Shown: in pieces, positions 56,101-64,000 of the stretch | Numbering within the stretch: position 1 is the first letter of the stretch | Layout of the letters: each line of letters opens with the position of its first letter | Source: Lentzea albida | GTDB taxonomy: Bacteria; Actinomycetota; Actinomycetes; Mycobacteriales; Pseudonocardiaceae | DNA length: 64,000 nt | NCBI RefSeq assembly: GCF_900111005.1 | Contig: NZ_FOFV01000008.1 | Coordinates: 62,001-126,000, forward strand | Reading direction: 5' to 3' | Program-made: the position numbers and the translations under genes | Notes under the pieces: model-generated | What the model saw: only the letters and a program-made list of their open reading frames with translations | Databases searched by the model: none | What the model was told of the DNA's origin: nothing

Positions 56101-56676
56101 GTGGAGTTCCAGAAGGTCGACGGCCGCAAGGCGCGCGGCGAGAAGAAGCGGCGCGCCATCGTCGAGGCCACCCTGCGCGTGATCGAACGCGACGGCGTCA
56201 CCGGCGTGACCCACCGCAGCGTCGCCCGTGAGGCCGGCGTGCCGACGACGGCGCCCACCTACTACTACGCGACGCTCGACGACCTGCTGATCGCCACGCT
56301 GCTGTGGTCCGCCGAGGAACTGTGCGACGAGATGCTGCACGTCGTCGCGACCGGCAGCGCGCGGGAGATCGCCCAGTGCCTGGCACAGGCCGTCGACGAG
56401 CACCGCGGCCGCACGCTCGCCGAGTACGAGCTGTACCTGCTGGCGGGCCGCCGTCCCGAGCTCAAGCCCGCCGCGCGCCGGTGGCTCGACCTGGCCGTGG
56501 AGCTCGCGAGGCCCGCGGACCCCACCGGGTTCCGGGCGTTCCTCGCGGCGATCGACGGACTGCTCATCCAGGGGCTGATCGCCGACGTCGCCCCGAACGA
56601 GGCCGAGCTGGAGCCAATCGTGTCCTTCTTGATCCGCGGTCGCGACGAACTCACGGCCGCCCCGCGGGAAGAATGA
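56101..56676 (+). CDS. TetR family regulator of the SMR operon
   Basis: About 191 residues. Helix-turn-helix: KRRAIVEATLRVIERDGVTGVTHRSVAREAGVPTTAPTYYYATLDDLL. The C-terminal part is helical, with AEYELYLLAGRRPELKPAARRWLD. The start is uncertain: GTG 56101 is used, but GGGAGGA lies 18 nt before it and would be better spaced for the CTG at 56089, which overlaps the SMR stop as CTGA. A CTG start or coupled reinitiation is possible. It probably represses the SMR gene. Confidence 0.83.
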   Translation: MEFQKVDGRKARGEKKRRAIVEATLRVIERDGVTGVTHRSVAREAGVPTTAPTYYYATLDDLLIATLLWSAEELCDEMLHVVATGSAREIAQCLAQAVDEHRGRTLAEYELYLLAGRRPELKPAARRWLDLAVELARPADPTGFRAFLAAIDGLLIQGLIADVAPNEAELEPIVSFLIRGRDELTAAPREE

Positions 56677-56680
56677 GGCC

Positions 56681-57235
56681 ATGAGGTTCGCGCGAGAGGT
56701 GTCCGGCATCAGCCACGGGGTGAGCCTGGGGCTGCTCGCCGCGCTGTACGTGCGCGACTCGCTGGCGTTGTCGGTCGACGTCGAACCGCACGTGCCGGGC
56801 CTGGAGCCGTCGCTGCCGGTGCAGGTGCCGCTCGGCACCGACCGCGCCGCCGTGACCGCCGAGTGGCCGGGCTGGTGGGCGGACGCGCTGGACGCGTGCA
56901 CGCACGGCGTCGAACCCCCGGCCCCCGAGGACGCCGCGGCGTTGCTGACCAGGCCCGCCAGCCGTGCCGCCGTGCTCGCGCTGAAGCCCGGCATCGAGCA
57001 GTTGCACCGCGTGCAGAGCCCCGCCGCGCTGCCGATCGGCGACGTGCTGCGCGGCATCGAGTCGCGCATCGGCCGGTGGGCGCAGAGCGTGGAGCTGCAC
57101 ATCGCCGAGGTGCCGGTCGACGGCCTGCTGTGGGAACGCATCGCGCCCGCGCACGTGCTGGCGTCGACCCGCTTCCTGAACGACCCGGCCCGCACGGCTC
57201 CCGCGTTGCGCGCGGTGCTGGAGGAGCTGGCCTGA
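56681..57235 (+). CDS. Conserved protein of unknown function
   Basis: A 184-residue protein, MRFAREVSGISHGVSLGLLAAL, rich in Ala, Pro and Leu. It contains PAPEDAAALLTRPASRAAVLALKPGIEQLHRVQSPAALPIGDVLRGIESRIGRWA. It begins 4 bp after the TetR stop, so it may be the last gene of that operon. No domain is recognised. Confidence 0.6.
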   Translation: MRFAREVSGISHGVSLGLLAALYVRDSLALSVDVEPHVPGLEPSLPVQVPLGTDRAAVTAEWPGWWADALDACTHGVEPPAPEDAAALLTRPASRAAVLALKPGIEQLHRVQSPAALPIGDVLRGIESRIGRWAQSVELHIAEVPVDGLLWERIAPAHVLASTRFLNDPARTAPALRAVLEELA

Positions 57236-57314
57236 GGGGGTAGGGAGAACCCCACCCCTGCTCCGGGGGCTTGCAGCCGTGTCGCCGAGCCCCGCCGCCT
57301 CTACTTTTGAGGTC

Positions 57315-58154
57315 ATGATGAGGACGGCGCTGGCGGCGTTGGTGGTGGGGGCGGTGCTCACGGTGTCGGCCTGTGGCATCCGCATCGTGAAGTACGAGTT
57401 CTCCGACGACCACGTGGTCGCGGAGAAGTTCAGCTCGGTCAAGGTCCGCAGTGACGACGACGCCGGGGACGTGACGATCCGGTACCAGCAGGGGCTGACC
57501 GAGACGAAGATCCACCGCCGGGTCGAGCACACGAAGAACACCAAGCCGTCGGGCGTCGCGCACCGCGTCGAGGGCGACACGCTGGTGCTCGACGGGTGCG
57601 GCCGGGACTGCGAGATCAACTACGAGGTCCTGGTCCCGGACGAGAAGATCACCGTGCAGGGCTCGACGGGGTCCGGCGACGGCATCTTCGACGGCGTGGC
57701 CGGGGTCGACTACCGGACGGGGTCCGGCAACCTCAAGATCCAGGACGTCCGGGGGGACGTCCGGGTCAGCTCGGGATCGGGCGACGTCGACGCCGCCGGG
57801 GTCGGCGGAAGCCTGATCGTGGAGGTCTCCTCGGGCAACATCACGCTCGACGCGATCAAGGGCAAGGCGACGCTCCTCACCCACTCCGGTGACATCAACG
57901 GCACCGCGATGGAGAACGACATCACGGCCGACGCCTCCTCGGGCAACATCGCCCTGACGCTGCTCTCGGAGCGACCGGTGCGGGCGAACTCCGGATCCGG
58001 CGACATCCTCCTGCGGGTGCCGGGCGGTCCGTTCAAGATCCTCGGGCAGTCGGGCAGCGGTGACCGGCGGATCAACGTGCCGACCGATCCGTCGGGGAAG
58101 ACCGAGCTGCTGCTCGACACCGGGTCGGGGGACGTCCGCGTCGTGGGCATCTAG
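57315..58154 (+). CDS. DUF4097 family beta-helix lipoprotein
   Basis: A 279-residue protein. The N-terminal lipoprotein signal MMRTALAALVVGAVLTVSACG has lipobox VSAC. The mature part consists of repeating short beta strands with S/T-G-x-G turns: TGSGDGIFDGVAGVDYRTGSGN, then VSSGSGDVDAAGVGG, VEVSSGNITLDAIKG, HSGDINGTAM, NSGSGDILLRV and TGSGDVRVVGI. This is the DUF4097 pattern, predicted as a right-handed beta helix on the outer face of the membrane. GAGGTC precedes the ATG; an ATG 3 nt later is equivalent. A terminator follows. Confidence 0.85.
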   Translation: MMRTALAALVVGAVLTVSACGIRIVKYEFSDDHVVAEKFSSVKVRSDDDAGDVTIRYQQGLTETKIHRRVEHTKNTKPSGVAHRVEGDTLVLDGCGRDCEINYEVLVPDEKITVQGSTGSGDGIFDGVAGVDYRTGSGNLKIQDVRGDVRVSSGSGDVDAAGVGGSLIVEVSSGNITLDAIKGKATLLTHSGDINGTAMENDITADASSGNIALTLLSERPVRANSGSGDILLRVPGGPFKILGQSGSGDRRINVPTDPSGKTELLLDTGSGDVRVVGI

Positions 58155-58166
58155 ACCAGGGACTGT

Positions 58167-58196
58167 GTCGAGGGCCACTCCACAAGGGGTGGCCCT
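58167..58196 (+). terminator. Terminator after the DUF4097 gene
   Basis: A 13-bp stem with one T-G pair, CGAGGGCCACTCC / GGGGTGGCCCTCG, and a 4-nt loop begins 13 bp after the stop codon. It separates the lipoprotein gene from the heat-shock promoter. Confidence 0.7.
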
Positions 58197-58251
58197 CGGT
58201 GCGTTCTGAGGGAACAACGGGACCTTCCCGGCCGTTGAGCCAGTCAGAAAG

Positions 58252-58311
58252 CTTGAGTCGGGTAGGCTCAAGGTTGGGTGAGATGGCAAACTTGAGCCAG
58301 CAACGCTCAAC
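58252..58311 (+). promoter_or_regulatory. Two HAIR operators (HspR boxes) upstream of dnaK
   Basis: CTTGAGT-N7-GCTCAAG (58252-58272) and CTTGAGC-N7-GCTCAAC (58291-58311) match the HAIR inverted repeat CTTGAGT-N7-ACTCAAG bound by HspR. The centres are 39 bp apart, close to four helical turns. The regulator gene is the last of the core operon (62169-62606), giving the usual negative feedback loop of actinobacterial heat shock. Confidence 0.9.
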
Positions 58312-58334
58312 AAGTACTAGCGGAAGGAACTCCA

Positions 58335-60197
58335 ATGGCGCGTGCAGTCGGCATCGACTTGGGGACGACCAACTCCGTCGTCGCCGTTCTCGAGGGCGGT
58401 GAGCCGACGGTCATCGCCAACTCGGAGGGCTCGAGGACGACCCCGTCCATCGTCGCGTTCGCCAAGAACGGCGAGGTCCTCGTGGGTCAGCCCGCGAAGA
58501 ACCAGGCCGTCACCAACGTCGACCGCACGATCCGCTCGGTCAAGCGCCACGTCGGCACGACCTGGCAGACCGACGAGATCGACGGCAAGAAGTACACCTC
58601 GCAGGAGATCAGCGCGCGTGTGCTGATGAAGCTCAAGCGCGACGCCGAGGCGTACCTGGGCGAAGAGATCACCGACGCGGTCATCACCGTCCCCGCCTAC
58701 TTCGAGGACGCGCAGCGCCAGGCCACCAAGGAGGCCGGCCAGATCGCGGGTCTCAACGTGCTCCGCATCGTCAACGAGCCGACCTCCGCCGCTCTGGCGT
58801 ACGGCCTCGACAAGGGCGAGAAGGAGCAGACCATCCTGGTCTTCGACCTCGGTGGCGGCACGTTCGACGTCTCGCTGCTCGAGCTCGGCGACGGCGTGGT
58901 CGAGGTCCGCGCGACCTCCGGTGACAACCACCTCGGTGGCGACGACTGGGACCAGCGCGTCGTCGACTGGCTGGTCGAGCGCTTCAAGCAGGCCAACGGC
59001 ATCGACCTGACCAAGGACAAGATGGCCCTGCAGCGGATCCGCGAGGCCGCTGAGAAGGCCAAGATCGAGCTGTCCAGCTCGTCGCAGGCGTCGATCAACC
59101 TGCCGTACATCACGGTCGACGCGGACAAGAACCCGCTGTTCCTCGACGAGACGCTGTCGCGCGCCGAGTTCCAGCGCATCACGTCCGACCTGCTCGAGCG
59201 CACCCGCGCGCCGTTCAACAACGTGATCAAGGACGCCGGCGTCTCCGTCGGCGACATCGACCACGTCGTGCTCGTCGGTGGCTCGACCCGCATGCCCGCC
59301 GTCGCGGAGCTCGTCAAGGAGCTGACCGGCGGCCGCGAGCCCAACAAGGGCGTGAACCCGGACGAGGTCGTCGCCGTCGGCGCCGCCCTGCAGGCCGGTG
59401 TCCTCAAGGGTGAGGTCAAGGACGTCCTGCTGCTCGACGTCACCCCGCTGTCCCTCGGCATCGAGACCAAGGGCGGCATCATGACCAAGCTGATCGAGCG
59501 CAACACCACGATCCCGACGAAGCGCTCCGAGACCTTCACGACGGCGGACGACAACCAGCCGTCCGTGCAGATCCAGGTCTTCCAGGGCGAGCGCGAGATC
59601 GCGGCCCACAACAAGAAGCTCGGCATGTTCGAGCTGACCGGCCTGCCGCCCGCCCCGCGTGGCGTGCCTCAGATCGAGGTCACCTTCGACATCGACGCGA
59701 ACGGCATCGTCCACGTGTCTGCGAAGGACCTGGGCACCGGCAAGGAGCAGTCGATGACGATCACCGGTGGCTCCGCGCTGCCGAAGGACGACATCGACCG
59801 CATGGTGAAGGACGCCGAGGCCCACGCGGAGGAGGACAAGCGCCGCCGCGAGGAGGCCGAGGTCCGCAACCAGGCCGAGACCCTGGTCTACCAGACGGAG
59901 AAGGTCGTCAAGGAGAACGACGACAAGCTCCCGGCCGAGATCAAGGACAAGGTCAACGCCGCGATCACCGAGGCGAACGAGGCGCTCAAGGGCACCGACA
60001 TCGCCGCCATCAAGGCCGCGGTGGAGAAGCTCGCGACCGAGTCGCAGGCCATCGGCCAGGCGATCTACGCCAACGCCCCCGGTGCCCCCGGCGCCGAGGC
60101 CCCTGGTGCTGACGCGCCGGGTGCCGCGGGTGCGGGCGCCAAGAAGGACGACGACGTCGTCGACGCCGAGATCGTGGACGAGGACGAGAAGAAGTGA
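58335..60197 (+). CDS. dnaK: Chaperone DnaK (Hsp70)
   Basis: A 620-residue Hsp70. ATPase domain: [54 protein letters not shown] and [17 protein letters not shown]. The linker [15 protein letters not shown] leads into the substrate-binding domain and lid. The C-terminus is Gly/Ala/Pro-rich and ends in acidic [18 protein letters not shown] precedes the ATG. It is the first gene of dnaK-grpE-dnaJ-hspR, controlled by two HAIR boxes. Confidence 0.99.
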   Translation: MARAVGIDLGTTNSVVAVLEGGEPTVIANSEGSRTTPSIVAFAKNGEVLVGQPAKNQAVTNVDRTIRSVKRHVGTTWQTDEIDGKKYTSQEISARVLMKLKRDAEAYLGEEITDAVITVPAYFEDAQRQATKEAGQIAGLNVLRIVNEPTSAALAYGLDKGEKEQTILVFDLGGGTFDVSLLELGDGVVEVRATSGDNHLGGDDWDQRVVDWLVERFKQANGIDLTKDKMALQRIREAAEKAKIELSSSSQASINLPYITVDADKNPLFLDETLSRAEFQRITSDLLERTRAPFNNVIKDAGVSVGDIDHVVLVGGSTRMPAVAELVKELTGGREPNKGVNPDEVVAVGAALQAGVLKGEVKDVLLLDVTPLSLGIETKGGIMTKLIERNTTIPTKRSETFTTADDNQPSVQIQVFQGEREIAAHNKKLGMFELTGLPPAPRGVPQIEVTFDIDANGIVHVSAKDLGTGKEQSMTITGGSALPKDDIDRMVKDAEAHAEEDKRRREEAEVRNQAETLVYQTEKVVKENDDKLPAEIKDKVNAAITEANEALKGTDIAAIKAAVEKLATESQAIGQAIYANAPGAPGAEAPGADAPGAAGAGAKKDDDVVDAEIVDEDEKK

Positions 60198-60826
60198 CCG
60201 AACCGAGGCATGCCGCCCCTGACGAGGAGCAGCCTCAGGTCGTCGTGAACGACCGGCGCCGGATCGACCCCGAAACGGGCGAGGTCCGGCCGCCGGCCCA
60301 CGCGGCACCCGAGGAAGGCGCTGCTCCGGTTTCCGAAGAGCCCCTGGTCGCCGAGGTCGTGGACGAGGTGGCCGCCGAGCTGAAGACCCAGCTCGACGAG
60401 CGCACCGCCGACCTGCAGCGGCTCACCGCCGAGTACGCGAACTACCGCAAGCGGGTGGAACGCGACCGCGAAGCGGTGATCACCAACGCGAAGGCGTCCG
60501 TCGCCTCCGAGCTCCTCTCGGTGCTGGACGACATCGAGCGGGCCGCCGCCCACGGCGACCTCACCGGTGCGTTCAAGGCGGTCGCGGACAAGCTCGTCTC
60601 CACCTTGCAGAAGTCGGGCCTGGAGCCGTTCGCGCACGAGGGCGAGGCGTTCGACCCGTCGGTGCACGAGGCCGTGCAGCACAGCACGTCCCCGGACGTC
60701 GACGGACCGACCGTGACCGCCGTCCTGCGCCGCGGCTACACGTTCGGCGAGAAGCTCGTCCGGCCCGCGCTCGTCGCGGTGACCGACCACGAGCCCGCCG
60801 CCGCGGCCCCGGCCGAAGACGCCTAG
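60194..60826 (+). CDS. grpE: Nucleotide exchange factor GrpE
   Basis: A 210-residue partner of DnaK that promotes ADP release. After an acidic, disordered N-terminus, a long helix ([34 protein letters not shown]) and the C-terminal beta domain ([22 protein letters not shown]...[22 protein letters not shown]) are diagnostic. The GTG overlaps the dnaK stop as GTGA, so translation is coupled. Confidence 0.97.
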   Translation: MTEPRHAAPDEEQPQVVVNDRRRIDPETGEVRPPAHAAPEEGAAPVSEEPLVAEVVDEVAAELKTQLDERTADLQRLTAEYANYRKRVERDREAVITNAKASVASELLSVLDDIERAAAHGDLTGAFKAVADKLVSTLQKSGLEPFAHEGEAFDPSVHEAVQHSTSPDVDGPTVTAVLRRGYTFGEKLVRPALVAVTDHEPAAAAPAEDA

Positions 60827-61008
60827 TACCGCGACCGGCAACCGCCGCCGCGTCTTCCGGCGCCCAGCAGGGCGCCTCGCGGCCCCGGCCCCACGTCCAC
60901 GGCCGAACCAGGCCGAGGACGGGGGCCGGCACCGCGACGCACCCGTCTGAACACCGAAACACGAGGCAAGGCTGCCGGTCACGGCACAGGGAAAGGAGGA
61001 GACGTCCG

Positions 61009-62172
61009 GTGAGTCAGAGGGACTGGATCGAAAAGGACTTCTACCGCGAGCTGGGCGTCTCCTCAGAGGCGACCGCGGACGAGATCAAGAAGTCGTACCG
61101 CAAGCTCGCCCGCGAGCTGCACCCCGACGCGAACCCCGGTGACGCCAAGGCCGAGGCCCGCTTCAAGGCGGTCTCCGAGGCCTACGGCGTCCTGTCGGAC
61201 CCGGCCAAGCGCAAGCAGTACGACGAGGCCCGCCGCCTGTTCGCGGGTGGTGGCGGTTTCCCGGGCTCCGGTGGCTTCGGCTCCGGTGGCTTCGACGTCA
61301 ACGACCTGTTCGGCCGTGCCGCGCAGGGCACCGGTGGCGGCGGCCTGGGCGACCTGCTCGGCGGCCTGTTCAACCGGCGCGGTGGCGCGTCGCCCGGCTC
61401 GGCCACGAGGCCGCGTCGTGGTGAGGACGTCGAGACCGACGTCCGCATCGACTTCACCGAGGCGGTGCAGGGGGCGACGGTGCCGTTGCGCCTGTCGTCG
61501 CCCGCCGCCTGCACCACCTGCAACGGCTCCGGCGCCAAGCCCGGCACCACGCCGCACACCTGCGCGACGTGTTCGGGCTCCGGCCTGGTCACGCGCTCGC
61601 AGGGCGCGTTCGCGTTCAGCGAGCCGTGCCGCGACTGCCGCGGCACCGGCAAGATCATCGACGACCCGTGCCCCGAGTGCGGTGGCGACGGCGTCAGCAC
61701 CCGCACCCGCACGCTGACCGTGCGGATCCCGTCGGGCGTCGACGACGGCCAGCGGATCCGCCTTGCGGGACAAGGCGAACCGGGGCGCAACGGTGGTCCG
61801 AACGGTGATCTGTTCGTGCGCGTGCACGTCAACCCGCACAGCGTGTTCGGCCGTCAGGGCAACGACCTGACGCTGACCGCGCCGATGACCTTCCCCGAGC
61901 TCGCGCTCGGAACGACGTTGACCGTGCCGACGCTCGACGGCAAGGTGACCTTGAAGGTGCCCGCGGGCACGTCCTCCGGGCGGGTGCTGCGGGCGCGGGG
62001 CAAGGGGATCACGAAGCGGGACGGGACCGCGGGCGATCTCCTGATCACCCTGGAGGTCGCCGTGCCGAACAACCTGTCGTCGGAGGCCCGCAAGGCCCTC
62101 CAGGCGTACGCCGACGTGACGACCGACCACGACCCGCGCGGTGACCTGAACGCACTCCTTGAAGGGCGGTGA
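61009..62172 (+). CDS. dnaJ: Chaperone DnaJ (DnaJ1 type)
   Basis: A 387-residue type I Hsp40. The J domain (residues about 10-75) carries HPD in ARELHPDANPGD. A Gly/Phe region follows, then four zinc-binding repeats CTTCNGSG, CATCSGSG, CRDCRGTG, CPECGGDG, and the C-terminal substrate domains. GTG 61009 has AAAGGAGGAG upstream. A 182-bp gap after grpE (60827-61008) holds no recognised gene or hairpin of note. Confidence 0.97.
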   Translation: MSQRDWIEKDFYRELGVSSEATADEIKKSYRKLARELHPDANPGDAKAEARFKAVSEAYGVLSDPAKRKQYDEARRLFAGGGGFPGSGGFGSGGFDVNDLFGRAAQGTGGGGLGDLLGGLFNRRGGASPGSATRPRRGEDVETDVRIDFTEAVQGATVPLRLSSPAACTTCNGSGAKPGTTPHTCATCSGSGLVTRSQGAFAFSEPCRDCRGTGKIIDDPCPECGGDGVSTRTRTLTVRIPSGVDDGQRIRLAGQGEPGRNGGPNGDLFVRVHVNPHSVFGRQGNDLTLTAPMTFPELALGTTLTVPTLDGKVTLKVPAGTSSGRVLRARGKGITKRDGTAGDLLITLEVAVPNNLSSEARKALQAYADVTTDHDPRGDLNALLEGR

Positions 62173-62606
62173 GTTCGGTGGGTTTTCCGTTCCCTCCCGG
62201 GACTGATGAAGACACGCCGTTCTTCGTGATCTCGGTGGCGGCCCAGCTGTCGGGCCTGCACGCCCAGACCCTGCGGTCCTACGACCGGATGGGCCTGGTG
62301 TCGCCGGGCCGCACGTCCGGTGGCGGCCGCCGCTACTCGATGCGCGACATCGTGCTGCTGCGCGAGGTCCAGCGCCTCTCGCAGGACGAGGGCGTCAACC
62401 TCGCCGGCATCAAGCGGATCATCGACCTGGAGAACCAGGTCGACGCCCTGCGCTCCCGCGTGGCCGAGCTCCAGCAGGAACTCGCGCAGGCGTTGGCGGC
62501 AGCCGACTCCACGGCCGCCGCCGTGCACGCCTCCTACCGGCGCGACCTCGTGCCGATCCGGCAGGAGACCGCGCTCGTCGTGTGGAAGCCGAAGCCGCGC
62601 AAGTGA
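62169..62606 (+). CDS. hspR: Heat-shock repressor HspR
   Basis: A 145-residue MerR-family protein. The DNA-binding domain is FFVISVAAQLSGLHAQTLRSYDRMGLVSPGRTSGGGRRYSMRDIVLLREVQRL, followed by a coiled-coil helix (NQVDALRSRVAELQQELAQAL) and a conserved tail. HspR binds HAIR boxes, two of which lie upstream of dnaK. The GTG overlaps the dnaJ stop (GTGA). It represses its own operon with DnaK as co-repressor in the well-studied Streptomyces case. Confidence 0.96.
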   Translation: MSSVGFPFPPGTDEDTPFFVISVAAQLSGLHAQTLRSYDRMGLVSPGRTSGGGRRYSMRDIVLLREVQRLSQDEGVNLAGIKRIIDLENQVDALRSRVAELQQELAQALAAADSTAAAVHASYRRDLVPIRQETALVVWKPKPRK

Positions 62607-63106
62607 TCGAGCGGCTGTACGAGGTCTTCGCGACGCCGCGTCCGGGCGTGGTCGACTTCTGCGACCACTGCGTGGACGCGGCGAACGTCACGCCGTTCAC
62701 CACGGTTCCGTTGCGCCACTTGACTTCCGACCAGGTCGGGAAGTTCTGGCTGAAGTCCGGGACGATCGGCGACGAGATGTTCGTGCGCTACCTGCTCCCG
62801 CGCGTGATGGAGCTGATCGCACTCGGTGAGCTGGAGGCGGACTTCTTCTGGCTCCGGCTCGTCGCCGAGGCGTACGAGCAGGGCGACCCGCGCGAACAGG
62901 CGGCCGTGCGCGAGTACTTCCTCGCCACGCCGGTCGCGTTGGCCGGGCTGGTGCGCGAGGGCCCGAAGGCCGGACCGCTCACCGAGTGGTGCCGCACGCC
63001 GGAAACGCTGGCCGTGCTGGAACGAGCGGCACTGAACCAGCCCGATCCCAGCGGTGCGCTCTCCGACGCGCACGCCGAGCTCGAAGCTCACCTCTCGTCG
63101 AAGTAG
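62603..63106 (+). CDS. Protein of unknown function coupled to hspR
   Basis: A 167-residue helical protein beginning VIERLYEVFATPRPGVVDFCDHCVDAANVTPF. The CDHC with nearby His and Asp is notable and might bind a metal. It continues with LTSDQVGKFWLKSGTIGDEMFVRYLLPRVMELIALGELEADFFW. The GTG 62603 overlaps the hspR stop as GTGA, so it is translationally coupled and should be induced with the heat-shock operon; an earlier in-frame GTG at 62582 is less likely. Its 3' end overlaps the SDR gene by 19 bp. No domain is recognised. Confidence 0.7.
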   Translation: MIERLYEVFATPRPGVVDFCDHCVDAANVTPFTTVPLRHLTSDQVGKFWLKSGTIGDEMFVRYLLPRVMELIALGELEADFFWLRLVAEAYEQGDPREQAAVREYFLATPVALAGLVREGPKAGPLTEWCRTPETLAVLERAALNQPDPSGALSDAHAELEAHLSSK

Positions 63107-63987
63107 AACCCGGACTCCAGGTCTTCCAGGAGGCCGGGTTCCTCCGGTTCCCAGCCCAGCAACGACTTCGTGCGCTCGGCCGAGGTCGGCGCGTCCCGCG
63201 AGACCATGAACGCGAGCGGGCCGAAGTGCTCCTGCGCCCGTTCCTCCGGGATGCCCTCGACCGGCACGCCCAGCTTCCGGCCGATGACCTCGGCGATCTC
63301 CTTCATGGTGATGGCCTCCTCGCCCACCGCGTGCAGCACCGAGCCCGCCGGCGCCTTCTCGGCCGCGAGCCGGTAGAGCCGTGCCGCGTCCCGCGTGTGC
63401 CCGGCGGACCAGCGGTTCGAGCCGTCCCTGGGGTAGCCGGACACGCCGGTGGCGCGGGCGGTCCTGATCAGGATCGGGATGAAGCCGGCCGTGTCCAGTT
63501 CACTGTGGACGGTCGGCGGCAGCACGACGACCGAGCCGCGGACGCCCTGCGCGTCGATGATCGCGTTGCGCGCGGCGCCGCGCGGGCCCTCGCTGGGGAT
63601 CCGCTCCTCCTCGGTGGCCGTGCGGCCGAGGCCGGAGTAGGACAGCGTGCCCGCGGTGCCGACCAGCGCCTTGCCGGTGCCCGCCAGCTCGTCGAGGAAC
63701 GCGCGGACCACGGCGAGGTCGGCGTCCGAGGCGCCCTGGTAGTCGCCCGCGTACATCTCCTCGTGCTTGAACGCCAGGTGGATCACGGCGTCCGCCTCGG
63801 CGGCGCCCTTGCGCAGCCCGTCGAGGTCGTCGAGGTCACCGCGCTGAACGGTGACGCCCTGGGCCTCGAGCTTGGCGGCGGACGCGTCGGAGCGGGCCAG
63901 CCCGACGACCTCGTGCCCTGCCCCGAGCAGTTCCGGCACCAGCGCTGAACCGACGTGGCCGCTGGCACCCGTGACGAAGACCTTCAT
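63088..63987 (-). CDS. NAD(P)-dependent SDR, extended/epimerase-like
   Basis: A 299-residue extended short-chain dehydrogenase. The N-terminus MKVFVTGASGHVGSALVPELL has the TGxxGxxG cofactor motif. AVIHLAFKHEEMYAG and GTAGTLSYSGLGRTATEE follow, and YRLAAEKAPAGSVLHAVGEEAITMKEIAEVIGRKLG matches the C-terminal part of SDRs that act on nucleotide sugars or small carbonyls. The classic YxxxK is not obvious: the serine-rich TLSYSG is present, but the Lys is not at +4. It is therefore closer to atypical SDRs. The start is ATG 63987. Confidence 0.85.
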   Translation of the reverse strand: MKVFVTGASGHVGSALVPELLGAGHEVVGLARSDASAAKLEAQGVTVQRGDLDDLDGLRKGAAEADAVIHLAFKHEEMYAGDYQGASDADLAVVRAFLDELAGTGKALVGTAGTLSYSGLGRTATEEERIPSEGPRGAARNAIIDAQGVRGSVVVLPPTVHSELDTAGFIPILIRTARATGVSGYPRDGSNRWSAGHTRDAARLYRLAAEKAPAGSVLHAVGEEAITMKEIAEVIGRKLGVPVEGIPEERAQEHFGPLAFMVSRDAPTSAERTKSLLGWEPEEPGLLEDLESGFYFDER

Positions 63988-64000
63988 GTGCTTGTCCTTC

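Noticed and set aside
1..64000. CRISPR arrays, insertion sequences, rRNA genes, integrases and biosynthetic gene clusters
   Set aside because: No direct-repeat/spacer array, transposase, integrase, rRNA sequence or polyketide/peptide synthetase motif was seen in either strand.

Overview
The window is high-GC DNA with strong G/C bias at third codon positions, many GTG starts and leaderless promoters. This is typical of a filamentous actinobacterium. A Lentzea/Saccharothrix/Actinosynnema-like member of the Pseudonocardiaceae fits best: dnaK-grpE-dnaJ-hspR operon with HAIR boxes, mycobacterial-type fadE5/fabG4/fadA2/etfD genes, LAXTG surface protein, bifunctional-type dCTP deaminase. The genus is an inference. 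It looks like ordinary chromosome, with one clearly AT-richer patch near 14.5-15.4 kb. There is no rRNA, CRISPR array, insertion sequence or prophage; one tRNA-Gly(CCC) is present.

Layout. 0-1 kb: end of an amino-acid ABC importer (permease fragment and lipoprotein binding protein). 1-7.4 kb: a glucosidase-like glycoside hydrolase, a membrane-anchored P-loop NTPase and an M20 dipeptidase. 7.5-11.4 kb: three-gene 2-oxoacid dehydrogenase operon (E1 alpha, E1 beta, E2) behind a palindrome-rich promoter region. 11.4-15.4 kb: a membrane/pentapeptide-repeat protein divergent from an autoregulated MerR regulator, small unknown proteins, and the AT-rich patch. 15.5-21.3 kb: fatty-acid degradation block (acyl-CoA dehydrogenase, SCP2 protein, TetR, MaoC hydratase, FabG4-like reductase, thiolase). 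21-33.7 kb: secreted proteases, SIMPL protein, AAA ATPase, NYN and HAD proteins, TetR/SDR pair, dienelactone hydrolase, flavoprotein, a lipoprotein and a second pentapeptide-repeat protein. 33.7-41.6 kb: PIN toxin/HTH antitoxin pair, NHL-thioredoxin protein, GroES-like protein, VanW protein, DUF1206 protein and a shortened MFS exporter. 41.7-53.3 kb: FadE5-like dehydrogenase, flavin monooxygenase/TetR pair, orphan LuxR regulator, sodium:solute symporter, tRNA-Gly, dcd, CDF transporter, MarR, LASTG-anchored surface protein, holin-like protein. 53.3-64 kb: EtfD-like iron-sulfur oxidoreductase, SMR exporter with TetR, DUF4097 lipoprotein, heat-shock operon, SDR protein.

Main connection. The same inverted repeat (TACT-N4-AGTA) sits in the promoters of the SCP2/acyl-CoA dehydrogenase operon and its divergent TetR gene, between fabG4-like and fadA2-like genes, upstream of the fadE5-like gene and upstream of the etfD-like gene, across 38 kb. 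These genes together cover acyl-CoA oxidation, hydration, reduction, thiolysis and transfer of the dehydrogenase electrons to the membrane, so they probably form one fatty-acid regulon under the TetR at 17439-18074. Other points of interest are two paralogous membrane/pentapeptide-repeat proteins, a promoter-terminator unit at 24777-24900 that looks like a small RNA or attenuator, and several regulatory palindromes that overlap start codons.
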